From Actinomycetes bacterium (lineage in GTDB: Bacteria; Actinomycetota; Actinomycetes; S36-B12; CAIYMF01): a DNA stretch of 44,401 bases. Shown in pieces: positions 9,825-19,023 of the stretch. The notes beneath the pieces were generated by a model. It had not been told where the DNA came from, made no database searches, and worked only from the letters and a program-made list of their open reading frames with translations. A program made the translations under genes and the position numbers. Position 1 is the first letter of the stretch. Each line of letters begins with the position of its first letter. Location of the stretch: NCBI GenBank assembly GCA_021784035.1, contig JAJXTD010000003.1:1-44401 (forward strand), read 5' to 3'.

Positions 9825-10658
9825 GTGACCTCGCCGGACGCTCCCGCCGCCACGCTTGCCGACGTCGTCGACATCGTGCACCGGCGCTACGACCCGAGCA
9901 CCGCCGCCGAGTGGGACTCCGTCGGCCTCACGTGCGGCGACCCGGACCAGCCGGTGCGCCGCGTGCTCCTCGCCGTCGACGCCGTGGCCGTGACGGTCGA
10001 GGAGGCGCTCGGGTGGGGCGCCGACCTGCTGGTCACCCACCACCCCCTGCTGTTCCGCCCGGTCACGTCGGTCGCCGCGACGACGCCTGCCGGGCGGCTC
10101 GTGCACCGACTCGTCCGCGGCGGCTGCGCCCTGCTCGCCGCGCACACGAACGCCGACGTCGCCCGGGACGGCGTGTCCGACGCCCTCGCCGACGTCCTGG
10201 GCGTCCGGGACACCGCGCCGGTCCTGCCGTCGGCGGCGGAGCCGTCGACCGGTGTCGGCCGTGTCGGCGACCTCGACGCGGAGGTGTCGCTCGGCCGGTT
10301 CGCCATGCTGGTGCGCGACGCGCTGCCGCGGACCGCGCACGGCGTACGGGTGGCCGGCGACGCCGACCGTGCGGTACGGCGGGTGGCGGTGCTCGGCGGA
10401 TCCGGCGGTGACGACCTGGCCGCGGCGTCGCGCGTCGGGGCCGACGTCGTCGTGACGTCCGACCTCCGGCACCACGTGGCCTCCGACCACCTCGCGGCCG
10501 GTGGGCCGGCACTCGTGGACGTCGCGCACTTCGCGTCCGAGTGGCCGTGGCTCCCGGTGGCGGCACGGCTGCTCGCGGCGGACCTCGCCGCGCGCGGCTT
10601 CGCCGTGGTCACCCGGGTGTCGACGCTCGTCACCGACCCCTGGACCGACCGCCTCTGA
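9825..10658 (+). CDS. Nif3-like dinuclear metal centre hexameric protein
   Basis: LADVVDIVHRRYDPSTAAEWDSVGLTCGDPDQPVRRVLLAVDA...LLVTHHPLLFRPVTSV...AHTNADVA; GTG start. Confidence 0.92.
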   Translation: MTSPDAPAATLADVVDIVHRRYDPSTAAEWDSVGLTCGDPDQPVRRVLLAVDAVAVTVEEALGWGADLLVTHHPLLFRPVTSVAATTPAGRLVHRLVRGGCALLAAHTNADVARDGVSDALADVLGVRDTAPVLPSAAEPSTGVGRVGDLDAEVSLGRFAMLVRDALPRTAHGVRVAGDADRAVRRVAVLGGSGGDDLAAASRVGADVVVTSDLRHHVASDHLAAGGPALVDVAHFASEWPWLPVAARLLAADLAARGFAVVTRVSTLVTDPWTDRL

Positions 10659-10777
10659 CCGGTCGGTCCCGCCGCGTCCCTGCGTGACGGCCCGCGGCGT
10701 TACGGTGGACCCCACGCGCGGGGCTCCGCCGCCGCGCCGGATCGACCGCACGACCACACCAGAACACGAGGAGACCG

Positions 10778-11521
10778 GTGATCGCCGAGCCCGCCGTCCA
10801 GCTCCGCCTGCTCGACCTGCAGGCGCTCGACTCCCGCCTCGACCAGATCGAGCACCGGCGCCGGTCGCTGCCGCAGCTCGCCACGATCGCCGACCTCGAG
10901 TCCCGGCTGGCGGCGCTGCGCGACCGCATCGTGGCGGGGGAGACCGAGGTCGACGACCTCGAGCGCGGGCTGGCGAAGGCCGAGACCGACGTCGAGCAGG
11001 TGCGCTCCCGCGCCGCGAAGGACCAGGAGCTGCTCGACTCCGGGCGTGTGTCGTCGGCGCGCGAGCTGGAGAACCTCCAGCACGAGATCGCCTCGCTGGC
11101 CCGGCGTCAGGGCGACCTCGAGGAGGCCGAGCTCGAGGTGATGGAGCGACTCGAGGACGCCCGCACCGCCCTCGGGACCCTCACGGCCGAGCGCGACGCG
11201 CTGCGCACCGAGCTCGACCGCGCCGTCGCCGAGCGCGACGAGGCGTGGTCGGCCGGCGACCGCGACCGTGAGTGGGTGACCCACGAGCGCACCGCGGTGC
11301 TCGAGGACATCCCGGCCGAGCTGCTCGCCCTCTACGTGAAGCTGCGCGCCGACCACGACGGTGTCGGTGCGGCCAAGCTGCACCAGCGGCGCTGCGAGGG
11401 GTGCCGGATGGAGCTCACGCCCACCGACATCGGCCGTATCCGCGATGCCGCACCCGACGAGGTGCTGCGCTGCGAGGAATGTCGGCGCATCCTCGTGCGC
11501 ACGCCCGAGTCCGGGCTGTGA
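10778..11521 (+). CDS. Coiled-coil / C4-type zinc-ribbon domain protein
   Basis: Long coiled coil then CEGCRMELTPTDIGRIRDAAPDEVLRCEECRRIL (two CxxC pairs). Confidence 0.9.
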   Translation: MIAEPAVQLRLLDLQALDSRLDQIEHRRRSLPQLATIADLESRLAALRDRIVAGETEVDDLERGLAKAETDVEQVRSRAAKDQELLDSGRVSSARELENLQHEIASLARRQGDLEEAELEVMERLEDARTALGTLTAERDALRTELDRAVAERDEAWSAGDRDREWVTHERTAVLEDIPAELLALYVKLRADHDGVGAAKLHQRRCEGCRMELTPTDIGRIRDAAPDEVLRCEECRRILVRTPESGL

Positions 11522-12702
11522 ACCGGCGCCTCGTCGTCGAGGCCGACGGCGGGTCGAGGGGCAACCCCGGGCCGGCGGCCTACGGCGCGGTGGTGCGCGA
11601 GGCGGCCACGGGTGAGGTGCTCGCCGAGCTCGCCGACCACCTCGGGGTGACGACGAACAACGTGGCCGAGTACACCGGGCTGCTCGAGGGCCTGCGCGCG
11701 GCGATGGACATCGACCCCGACGCCGACATCGAGGCGCGGCTCGACTCGAAGCTCGTCGTGGAGCAGATGACGGGTCGGTGGGCGATCAAGAACGAGACGC
11801 TGCGCCGGATCGCCCTGCAGGCGCGGGACGTCGTCCCTCGCGAGCGCATCACCTTCACCTGGGTGCCGCGCGAGCAGAACAAGGCGGCCGACGCGCTCGC
11901 CAACGAGGCGATGGACGCCGTCGAGCGGGGCCGCACCGGGACGATCCGCCGGACGCGCACGGATGCGTTCGAGGTCGCGATGCAGGCGGCGCCCGTGCCG
12001 GAGGGCGTCCGGGTGGAGCGCCGCCCCGCGATCGTCGGCTGGGGCCCGGACATCGGCGCCCCCACGGTCACTCTCGTGGTGCGGCACGGCGTCACCGAGC
12101 ACTCGCTCGAGCGCCGGTTCTCCGGATCCGGCGGGAGGTTCGACCCGCCGCTCCTCCCCCAGGGGGTGGGGCAGGTGGAGGCTGCGGCCGCGGAGGTGGC
12201 GCAGCGCGGTGGCGGCGACGTCCTCGTGTGCTCGCCGATGCTGCGCACGCGGCAGACCGCCTCGATCATCGGCGCGCGCATCGGCCTCGAGCCCGTCGTC
12301 GTCGAGGGCCTCGAGGAGGCGCGTTTCGGCGAGTGGGACGGTCTCACCTTCGCCGAGGTGATGCGGGGCTGGCCGGACGAGATGGCCGCGTGGCTCGCGT
12401 CGCCCGACGTCGCCCCGCCGGGAGGCGAGTCGCTGCGCGAGGTGAGCGCGCGCATCTCCCGCGCGCTCGACCTCGTCCTCGCCGAGCACCCGGGCAAGCG
12501 CATCGTCGTCGCGGCGCACGTGGGGACGATCCGCGCGCTCACCGCGCGCGCGCTCGGCGCCCCGCTCGAGTCGATGAACCGCATGGAGCTCGCGCCGGCG
12601 TCGATCACCACGCTCACCTGGTACGCCGACGGCAACGCGTCCATGCGCTCCTTCGCCGAGTCCGGCCACCTCGAGGGGCTCGGGCAGACCTGGATCCCCT
12701 GA
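11518..12702 (+). CDS. Bifunctional RNase H / acid phosphatase (histidine phosphatase)
   Basis: N-terminal RNase HI fold VEADGGSRGNPGPAAYGAVV...DSKLVVEQMTGRW...NKAADALANEAM; C-terminal LVVRHGVTEHSLERRFSG (RHG); GTG start overlaps previous stop (GTGA). Confidence 0.93.
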   Translation: MNRRLVVEADGGSRGNPGPAAYGAVVREAATGEVLAELADHLGVTTNNVAEYTGLLEGLRAAMDIDPDADIEARLDSKLVVEQMTGRWAIKNETLRRIALQARDVVPRERITFTWVPREQNKAADALANEAMDAVERGRTGTIRRTRTDAFEVAMQAAPVPEGVRVERRPAIVGWGPDIGAPTVTLVVRHGVTEHSLERRFSGSGGRFDPPLLPQGVGQVEAAAAEVAQRGGGDVLVCSPMLRTRQTASIIGARIGLEPVVVEGLEEARFGEWDGLTFAEVMRGWPDEMAAWLASPDVAPPGGESLREVSARISRALDLVLAEHPGKRIVVAAHVGTIRALTARALGAPLESMNRMELAPASITTLTWYADGNASMRSFAESGHLEGLGQTWIP

Positions 12703-12736
12703 GCCGCGGGCCAGGACGGCGGAGCGGCGTGCACCT

Positions 12737-12870
12737 GGCGCCGGGTGCGGGTCGACCCCGAGGGCGGTCGTTGCGCCTCGCCGACCCCGGCGTCCCGGCG
12801 CCGGCGGGTCGACCTTAAGGACTGTCGCCACGCCTCGCCGATTTCCCCATCACGGCGCCGGGTGGGCAGT
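12737..12870. repeat. Imperfect intergenic tandem repeat (~60 / 57-bp units)
   Basis: GGCGCCGG...GGGTCGACC..NAGGNCNGTCG..GCCTCGCCGA... repeated at 12737 and 12797, with a partial third unit at 12854. Confidence 0.8.
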
Positions 12871-12926
12871 ACCCTCTCGCACGCGGATCCGCCTTCGTGT
12901 CGCACATCACACCCCGGAGGTTTCAC

Positions 12927-13235
12927 ATGCCCGAAAGTCGAGACCCTGTCACTCCTGACGGGGTGGACCACGACACGGTGCCCCCGGCGAGCAGGAGTCT
13001 CCTCACTGTGGCCGGCGTGCTGCTGCTCGTCCCGATCGTCGCCCTGATGTGGGTCAGCAGCTACGCCAGGGTCGAGCCCAAGCTCGGCGGCTTCCCGTTC
13101 TTCATCTGGTACCAGTTCCTATGGGTGTTCCTCTGCTCCGCCTGCACCTACACCGCCTACCGGCTCGTCCTGAAGGCGCGCCCCCACCGGCGGATGACCT
13201 CCGACGCCCCCAAGAACCAGGGGGAAGGCCGATGA
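12927..13235 (+). CDS. DUF3311-like small membrane protein
   Basis: LLTVAGVLLLVPIVALMWVSSYARVEPKLGGFPFFIWYQFLWVFLCSACTYTAYRLV; GGAGG RBS 7 nt upstream; overlaps symporter start (ATGA). Confidence 0.8.
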   Translation: MPESRDPVTPDGVDHDTVPPASRSLLTVAGVLLLVPIVALMWVSSYARVEPKLGGFPFFIWYQFLWVFLCSACTYTAYRLVLKARPHRRMTSDAPKNQGEGR

Positions 13236-14914
13236 ACACCATCGCCCTCGCCACGACAGGTGACCACGTGGGCGTCAACGGCGTCGCACTCGCGGTGCTG
13301 ATCGCGCTCTTCGCGCTCGTCACGGTCATGGGGTTCATGGCCTCGAAGTGGCGCCGGTCCAGCCTGGAGAGCCTCGACGAGTGGGGTCTCGGCGGCCGAA
13401 GCTTCGGGACCTGGATCACCTGGTTCCTGCTCGGAGGTGACCTGTACACGGCGTACACGTTCATCGCCGTGCCCGCCGCGATGTTCGCCCTCGGTTCGGT
13501 CAGCGGGTTCTTCGCGGTCCCCTACACGATCGTGCTGTACCCGATCATCTTCATCTTCATGTCACGGCTGTGGTCGGTCAGCCATCGTCACGGGTTCGTC
13601 ACGACGTCGGACTTCGTCGGCGGTCGCTACGGCTCCCGGGGGCTCTCCCTGGTCGTCGCCATCACCGGCATCCTGGCCACGATGCCGTACATCGCGTTGC
13701 AGCTCGTCGGTATCCAGGCGGTCCTCGAGGTCACCGGGCTCGGTGGCTCCGGCAACGTCATCGTCCAGGACCTGCCGCTGTTCATCGCGTTCGCGGTCCT
13801 CGCCGCCTACACGTACTCATCGGGTCTGCGGGCGCCGGCGATCATCGCGTTCGTCAAGGACACCCTGATCTACCTGGTCATCATCGTGGCCGTGATCTAC
13901 ATCCCCAGCAAGGTCGGTGGCTGGGACCACGTCTTCGCCGCCGCCGAGCACAAGATGGTCACGCCCGACCCGGTGACCGGCAAGGCGCCGGGGGCCTACA
14001 TCCCGGCACCCACCCAGTACTGGGCCTATGCGACCCTGGCGTTGGGCTCGGCGCTGGCGCTGTTCATGTACCCGCACTCGATCACCGCGACCCTGTCCTC
14101 CAAGTCGCGCAACACGATCCGTCGCAACTCGACCATCCTGCCCGCGTACAGCTTCGTACTCGGCCTGCTGGCGCTGCTGGGATGGGTCGCCATCGCTGCA
14201 GGCACCGCGCCGATCGGTCTGGACGGCAAGGCGAACGCACAGCTGGTCGTCCCTCAGCTGTTCGAGGACATGTTCCCGTCCTGGTTCGCCGGCATCGCGT
14301 TCGCGGCGATCGCGATCGGCGCCTTGGTCCCCGCGGCCATCATGGCCATCGCGGCGGCGAACCTGTTCACCCGCAACGTCTATCGCGAGTGGTTCAGGCC
14401 GTCTGCCACCCCGGCTCAGGAAACCAAGGTCAGCAAGCGGGTGTCGCTCGGGGTCAAGTTCGTGGCGCTCGTCTTCGTGCTGACCATGGACAAGCAGAAC
14501 GCCATCAACTTCCAGCTCCTGGGTGGCATCTGGATCCTGCAGACCTTCCCGTCGATCGTCTTCGGGCTCTACACCCGCTGGTTCCACCGATGGGCCCTGA
14601 TCGCAGGCTGGGCCGTGGGCATGGTCTACGGCACCGTGGCGGCGTACAACGTCGTGAAGCCCATCCCCGGAGGCACGCAGCACTTCGCCGGTTCGGTGGC
14701 GGCCATCCCCGTCCTGGGGCAGCTGGGCTACATCGCCCTGACCTCGTTCGTGATCAACGTGATCGTGGCTGCGGTGGCGACCGTCGTGCTCCGGGCGCTC
14801 AAGGCACCCGCCGGCGCGGACGTCACCATCAAGGGGGACTACTTCGCCGACGAGGGGGATCCCAGGGTCAGGCCGCTGGACGAGCCCGTTCACCTGACGA
14901 CCCCCACTGTCTAG
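13232..14914 (+). CDS. Sodium:solute symporter family permease (MctP/monocarboxylate-like)
   Basis: SSS-type multi-TM protein MNTIALATTGDHVGVNGVALAVLIALFALVTVMGFMASKWRR...DEWGLGGRSFGTWITWFLLGGDLYTAYTFIAVPAAMF; paired with a DUF3311 partner as in many mctP-type loci. Confidence 0.9.
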   Translation: MNTIALATTGDHVGVNGVALAVLIALFALVTVMGFMASKWRRSSLESLDEWGLGGRSFGTWITWFLLGGDLYTAYTFIAVPAAMFALGSVSGFFAVPYTIVLYPIIFIFMSRLWSVSHRHGFVTTSDFVGGRYGSRGLSLVVAITGILATMPYIALQLVGIQAVLEVTGLGGSGNVIVQDLPLFIAFAVLAAYTYSSGLRAPAIIAFVKDTLIYLVIIVAVIYIPSKVGGWDHVFAAAEHKMVTPDPVTGKAPGAYIPAPTQYWAYATLALGSALALFMYPHSITATLSSKSRNTIRRNSTILPAYSFVLGLLALLGWVAIAAGTAPIGLDGKANAQLVVPQLFEDMFPSWFAGIAFAAIAIGALVPAAIMAIAAANLFTRNVYREWFRPSATPAQETKVSKRVSLGVKFVALVFVLTMDKQNAINFQLLGGIWILQTFPSIVFGLYTRWFHRWALIAGWAVGMVYGTVAAYNVVKPIPGGTQHFAGSVAAIPVLGQLGYIALTSFVINVIVAAVATVVLRALKAPAGADVTIKGDYFADEGDPRVRPLDEPVHLTTPTV

Positions 14915-14971
14915 CCGGTGCCGGATCGACCGGGATCTGCGGGTGCTGGACCCGTAGGGCCGCCGAGCAGG

Positions 14972-15017
14972 CACGACAGCGCCCCCCGACCTCGCCAGGT
15001 CGGGGGGCGCTGTCGTG
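14972..15017. terminator. Strong terminator-like hairpin
   Basis: Perfect 21-bp inverted repeat CACGACAGCGCCCCCCGACCT-cgcc-AGGTCGGGGGGCGCTGTCGTG between convergent genes. Confidence 0.85.
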
Positions 15018-15098
15018 GGCCCGGGCGACCGGGAGTCACGGCGCCCGCAGTCCGCCGCGGGGTGGCAACGGCCCGGTCGTCGTCGTGAGCGCACGCGG

Positions 15099-16235
15099 TC
15101 AGGAGGTGAGGGACAGCGCGACAGTGGAGGCGACCACCACGAGCGGGACGCCGACGAGGCCGGTCGTCGCGAACTCCCGCCAGCCGACGTCGACGCCGCG
15201 GGCGCGGCAGCGCTCGCGCCAGAGCAGGGTCGCCAGCGACCCCCAGAGCAGCACGAGCGGGCCGGCGTTCACGCCGACGAGCAGCGCGAACGTGCGGGGA
15301 ACGCTGCCGGCCGTCGGTTCGAGCGCGGCGTACGCCGGCAGGTTGTTGACGAGGTTCGCTCCCACCGTCGCGACGCCCGACAGGTGCAGCAGCGCGAGCA
15401 GGTCGTCGCCGGAGCCGGTGAGCCGCGCGAGCAGGTCGTCGAGCCCGTGCGCGTGCCCCGCCGCCACGACGAGGAACAGACCGATGACGAGCACGACGAG
15501 GCGCCACGGCACCAGCGACACCGTCAGCACGTCGCGCCGGCGTACGACGAAGCCCGCGACCAGCACGAGCGCGAGGATCGACGCGTCCCACGCCACGGGC
15601 AGGCCCGCGATGGCGAGCGGCCCCAGCGCCAGGCACGCGACCGCCGCGGTGACGAACAGGGCGCGGTCCGCGATGCGGGGTGCCGGTGGGACCTCGTACG
15701 TCGTGCGCCACGTCGCGCGGTAGCGCACGCCGAGGACGCCCACGGTCATCGCGATCGCGGCCAGCGCCGCGGCCCAGCTGTGCCCGGCGAAGTGGCGGGT
15801 CGTGAACCCGAGCGAGTCCTGCGCGAGCAGGTTCGTCAGGTTCGACACCGGGAGCAGCAGGCTCGCGGTGTTGGCGAGCCACACCGTCGTCATCGCGAAG
15901 CCGATCGGCGGGAGGCCGAGCTGCCGGGCCAGCGACAGGACGACGGGCGTCAGGAGCACAGCCGTCGTGTCCAGGCTCAGCAGGATCGTGGCGAGGGAGG
16001 CGAGCCCGACCACCATGAGCCAGAGCCGCAGCGTCGACCCGCGACCCCAGTGCGCGCACTCGCGCGCCGTGACGTCGAACAGGCCCGACGCGTCCGCGAG
16101 CTCGGCGAGCACGGTGACGGCGACGAGGAACACCAGGATCGGAGCCAGTCGGAGCAGGACACCTCCCGCGGCCTCCGGCGTCAGCTCACCGGTCACCATC
16201 ACGAGGATCCCGCCTATCGCGGCGACAGCCCACAC
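15099..16235 (-). CDS. SLC13/ArsB-type anion permease
   Basis: ~10 TM protein with LSLDTTAVLLTPVVLSLARQLGLPP, NTASLLLPVSNLTNLLA, VGANLVNNLPAYAAL. Confidence 0.88.
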   Translation of the reverse strand: MWAVAAIGGILVMVTGELTPEAAGGVLLRLAPILVFLVAVTVLAELADASGLFDVTARECAHWGRGSTLRLWLMVVGLASLATILLSLDTTAVLLTPVVLSLARQLGLPPIGFAMTTVWLANTASLLLPVSNLTNLLAQDSLGFTTRHFAGHSWAAALAAIAMTVGVLGVRYRATWRTTYEVPPAPRIADRALFVTAAVACLALGPLAIAGLPVAWDASILALVLVAGFVVRRRDVLTVSLVPWRLVVLVIGLFLVVAAGHAHGLDDLLARLTGSGDDLLALLHLSGVATVGANLVNNLPAYAALEPTAGSVPRTFALLVGVNAGPLVLLWGSLATLLWRERCRARGVDVGWREFATTGLVGVPLVVVASTVALSLTS

Positions 16236-16238
16236 GGC

Positions 16239-17024
16239 TCAGAGGTCCGAGACCACGACGTCGAGACCGCGGACCGCCCCGGTGCGCGGCCGGGGCCCGA
16301 GCTCCGCGACGTAGCCGGCCTTCTCGCACGCGCCGGCCAGGTCGTCGGCGTCGCGCATGGCGCCGTCCTGCAGCCACTGGCGCACGAGCCGGCCCTTCGT
16401 GGCCTTGTTGAAGTGGCTGACCACCTTGCGGCTCCCGTCCGGCAGCTCCTGCAGCACGCGGACCGACACGCAGCGCCCGGCAACGTCTCCGGTCGGTCGC
16501 CACATCGCGGCGTAGACGCCGGAGCGCAGGTCGACGACGAGGCCGCGACCGGACGCCTCGCGCATGGCGGTGGCGAGCGGGTCGCGCCACACGGACGCCA
16601 CCGGGCCGAGCCCGGGCAGGCTCGTGTCGCCGGAGAGGCGGTACGCCGGGATCCGGTCGCCGACGCGGAGCGCGCCGAACAGCGCGCTCGACACGACGAG
16701 CTGGCGCGCGGCGCGCCGCCGGGTTGGGGCATCGAGGCTCGCCAGGTCGAGCGCCTCGTACAGCACGCCGGAGTAGACGCGGGCCGCCGCGGCGGTCGGT
16801 GCCGTGGCGAGCACGGCGTCGCGCGCGACCTCGTCGAGCTGTCGCGCCGAGAGACCGAGGACCGTCAGCGCGCGCTGCGGATCGCTGCGGGCAAGGGCCA
16901 CGAGGGTGTCGAGGACCAGCTCGCGGGTCGCGGTGAGCGACGGGAACGACAGGGTGCCGAGGTCGAGCGGTCGACCGCGCGCCGGGACGGTCTTGCCCTC
17001 GGAGGGCGGCAGGAGCACGAGCAC
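16239..17024 (-). CDS. yaaA: YaaA-family peroxide stress protein
   Basis: VLVLLPPSEGKTVPARGRPLDL...RVYSGVLYEALDL...LFGALRVGDRIPAYRLSGDTSL...VSHFNKATKGRLVR; GTG start. Confidence 0.9.
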   Translation of the reverse strand: MLVLLPPSEGKTVPARGRPLDLGTLSFPSLTATRELVLDTLVALARSDPQRALTVLGLSARQLDEVARDAVLATAPTAAAARVYSGVLYEALDLASLDAPTRRRAARQLVVSSALFGALRVGDRIPAYRLSGDTSLPGLGPVASVWRDPLATAMREASGRGLVVDLRSGVYAAMWRPTGDVAGRCVSVRVLQELPDGSRKVVSHFNKATKGRLVRQWLQDGAMRDADDLAGACEKAGYVAELGPRPRTGAVRGLDVVVSDL

Positions 17025-17105
17025 CCGCCGATCCTGTCCCACGGCCCGGCAGTCCGCGAAGCCGGGGCGGAACGGCGTGCCGGGTCGTCGGGCGGATCGT
17101 AGGTT

Positions 17106-18566
17106 GTGCTGGTGACCCGTCGTTGGCTGCGCGCGCAGGCCCGCCAGGGTGACGTGCTGCGCGCCGGGTTCCAGGCCGTGCGGGACGAGCAGGGCATCCC
17201 GGTGTCGTTCCCCCCGGAGGTGCTCGCGGAGGCCGACGAGGCGGCCCGCGCCGACCAGCCCCCGCCGGCGCCTGCGGGGCACCGCCGTCGTGACGCCACG
17301 GACGTCCCGTTCGTGACGATCGACCCGTTCGGCTCGACCGACCTCGACCAGGCGGTCTTCATCGAGCGTCGCGGGACGGGCTACCGCGTGCACTACGCGA
17401 TCGCCGACGTCGCGTCGTTCGTGCGGCCCGGCGGGGCGCTCGACGCCGAGGCGCACCGGCGCGGCGTGACGCTCTACAGCCCGGACCTGCGCACGTCGCT
17501 GCACCCGCCGGTGCTGTCCGAGGGGGTCGCGAGCCTGCTGCCCGACGTCGACCGACCGGCGGTGCTGTGGCGCATCGACCTCGACGCGGCCGGCCTGCCG
17601 GTCGAGGTCGACGTCGAGCGCGCGCTCGTGCGCAGCCGGGCGAAGCTGTCCTACGGCCAGGTGCAGCGAGCCATCGACGCGGGCACGGCCGACGACGCGC
17701 TGGTGTGCCTGCGCGAGGTCGGCCTGCTCCGCCACGAGCGCGAGGTGGAGCGCGGCGGCATCGACGTGCGCGTGCCCGACCAGGAGATCGAGGACGACGG
17801 GCCCGGCTACCGGCTCGTGATGCGCGCCCCGCACCCGGTGGAGTCGTGGAACGCGCAGATCTCGCTGCTGACCGGCATGTGCGCGGCCCGCCTCATGCTC
17901 GACGCCGGCGTGGGCATCGTGCGCACGATGCCGCCACCCGCCGAGGAGGACTACCAGCGGTTGCGCCGCACGGCCGCGGGCCTCGACATCGACTGGCCCG
18001 CGGGCACGTCGTACGCCGAGCTCGTCCGCGACCTCGACCCGGGCCGGCCCGCCCATGCGGCCTTCCTCAACCTGGTGACCGTCCTGCTGCGCTCGGCGGG
18101 CTACCGGCAGGTGCTCGGCCCGGTCGGCAACGACGAGCCCGACGTGCTCCGGCACGCGGCCGTGGCGTCGCCGTACGCGCACGTGACCGCACCGCTGCGA
18201 CGCCTCGTCGACCGCTACGCCACCGAGTGCTGCCTCGCGATCGCCGCCGGGTCGCCCGTGCCGGAGTGGGCGCTGGAGGCGCTGCCGGCGCTCCCCGAGG
18301 AGATGCGCGGCGCGGACCAGCGGGCCCGGGCGCTCGACCGCGCGTGCGTCGACCTCGTCGAGTCGGTGCTGCTCGAGCCGTACGTCGGCCAGGAGTACCC
18401 CGCGGTCGTCGTCGACCAGCGCAAGGACTACGACGTCGTCCAGCTGCACTGGCCGGCCGTGCGGGCGCACGTGCGTGGCGGCGGCCTCGAGCTCGGCCGG
18501 CGCGTCACGCTGCGCCTCGTGCGCGCCGATCCGGCCCGTCGCGAGGTCGCGTTCGTCCCCGCGTGA
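17106..18566 (+). CDS. RNB-domain ribonuclease (RNase II/R family)
   Basis: TDVPFVTIDPFGSTDLDQAVFIERRGTGYRVHYAIADVASFVRPG...PYAHVTAPLRRLVDRYATE (RNB motifs). Confidence 0.93.
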   Translation: MLVTRRWLRAQARQGDVLRAGFQAVRDEQGIPVSFPPEVLAEADEAARADQPPPAPAGHRRRDATDVPFVTIDPFGSTDLDQAVFIERRGTGYRVHYAIADVASFVRPGGALDAEAHRRGVTLYSPDLRTSLHPPVLSEGVASLLPDVDRPAVLWRIDLDAAGLPVEVDVERALVRSRAKLSYGQVQRAIDAGTADDALVCLREVGLLRHEREVERGGIDVRVPDQEIEDDGPGYRLVMRAPHPVESWNAQISLLTGMCAARLMLDAGVGIVRTMPPPAEEDYQRLRRTAAGLDIDWPAGTSYAELVRDLDPGRPAHAAFLNLVTVLLRSAGYRQVLGPVGNDEPDVLRHAAVASPYAHVTAPLRRLVDRYATECCLAIAAGSPVPEWALEALPALPEEMRGADQRARALDRACVDLVESVLLEPYVGQEYPAVVVDQRKDYDVVQLHWPAVRAHVRGGGLELGRRVTLRLVRADPARREVAFVPA

Positions 18567-18585
18567 CGTCGGCGGTAGCCTGGTC

Positions 18586-18993
18586 GGGCAGGCGAGTCGG
18601 TCGGGCGGCCGCGGTGCGAGTCCCTCGGGGCGAGCGCCGAGGAAAGTCCGGACTCCAGAGGGCAGGGCGGTGGGTAACACCCACCCGGGGTGACCCGCGG
18701 GACAGTGCCACAGAGAACAGACCGCCGTCGGTGCTCGCACCGGCGGTAAGGGTGAAACGGTGGTGTAAGAGACCACCAGCGCGGCGGGTGACCGTCGCGG
18801 CTCGGCAAACCCCACCCGGAGCAAGGTCAAGAAGGGTGGCTCCGGCCACCTGCGCAGGCGTTCGAGGACGGCCCGTCCGAGCCTGCGGGTAGACCGCACC
18901 GAGGTCGTCGGAGACGACGGCCCCAGATGGATGGTCGCCCCCGGTCGTTCGCGACCGGGACAGAATCCGGCTTACAGACCGGCTCGCCTGCCC
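18586..18993 (+). ncRNA. rnpB: RNase P RNA, bacterial class A
   Basis: GAGGAAAGTCCGGACTCCAGAGGGCAGG, GGTAAGGGTGAAACGGTGGTGTAAGAGACCACCAG, ACAGAATCCGGCTTACAGACCGGCTCG; terminal P1 helix GGGCAGGCGAG / CTCGCCTGCCC closes the ends. Confidence 0.97.
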
Positions 18994-19023
18994 TGAGCCT
19001 CTGCAGGAACGACACTCCGCGTT

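Noticed and set aside
12745-13047. 100-aa plus-strand ORF over the intergenic repeat (RRRVDPEGGRCASPTPAS RRRVDLKDCRHASPISPS)
   Set aside because: The peptide repeat simply mirrors the DNA tandem repeat, lacks an RBS, and runs out of frame into the DUF3311 gene.
16239-18899. 886-aa minus-strand ORF
   Set aside because: Extension runs antisense through the RNB gene and into rnpB; the YaaA start is GTG at 17024.
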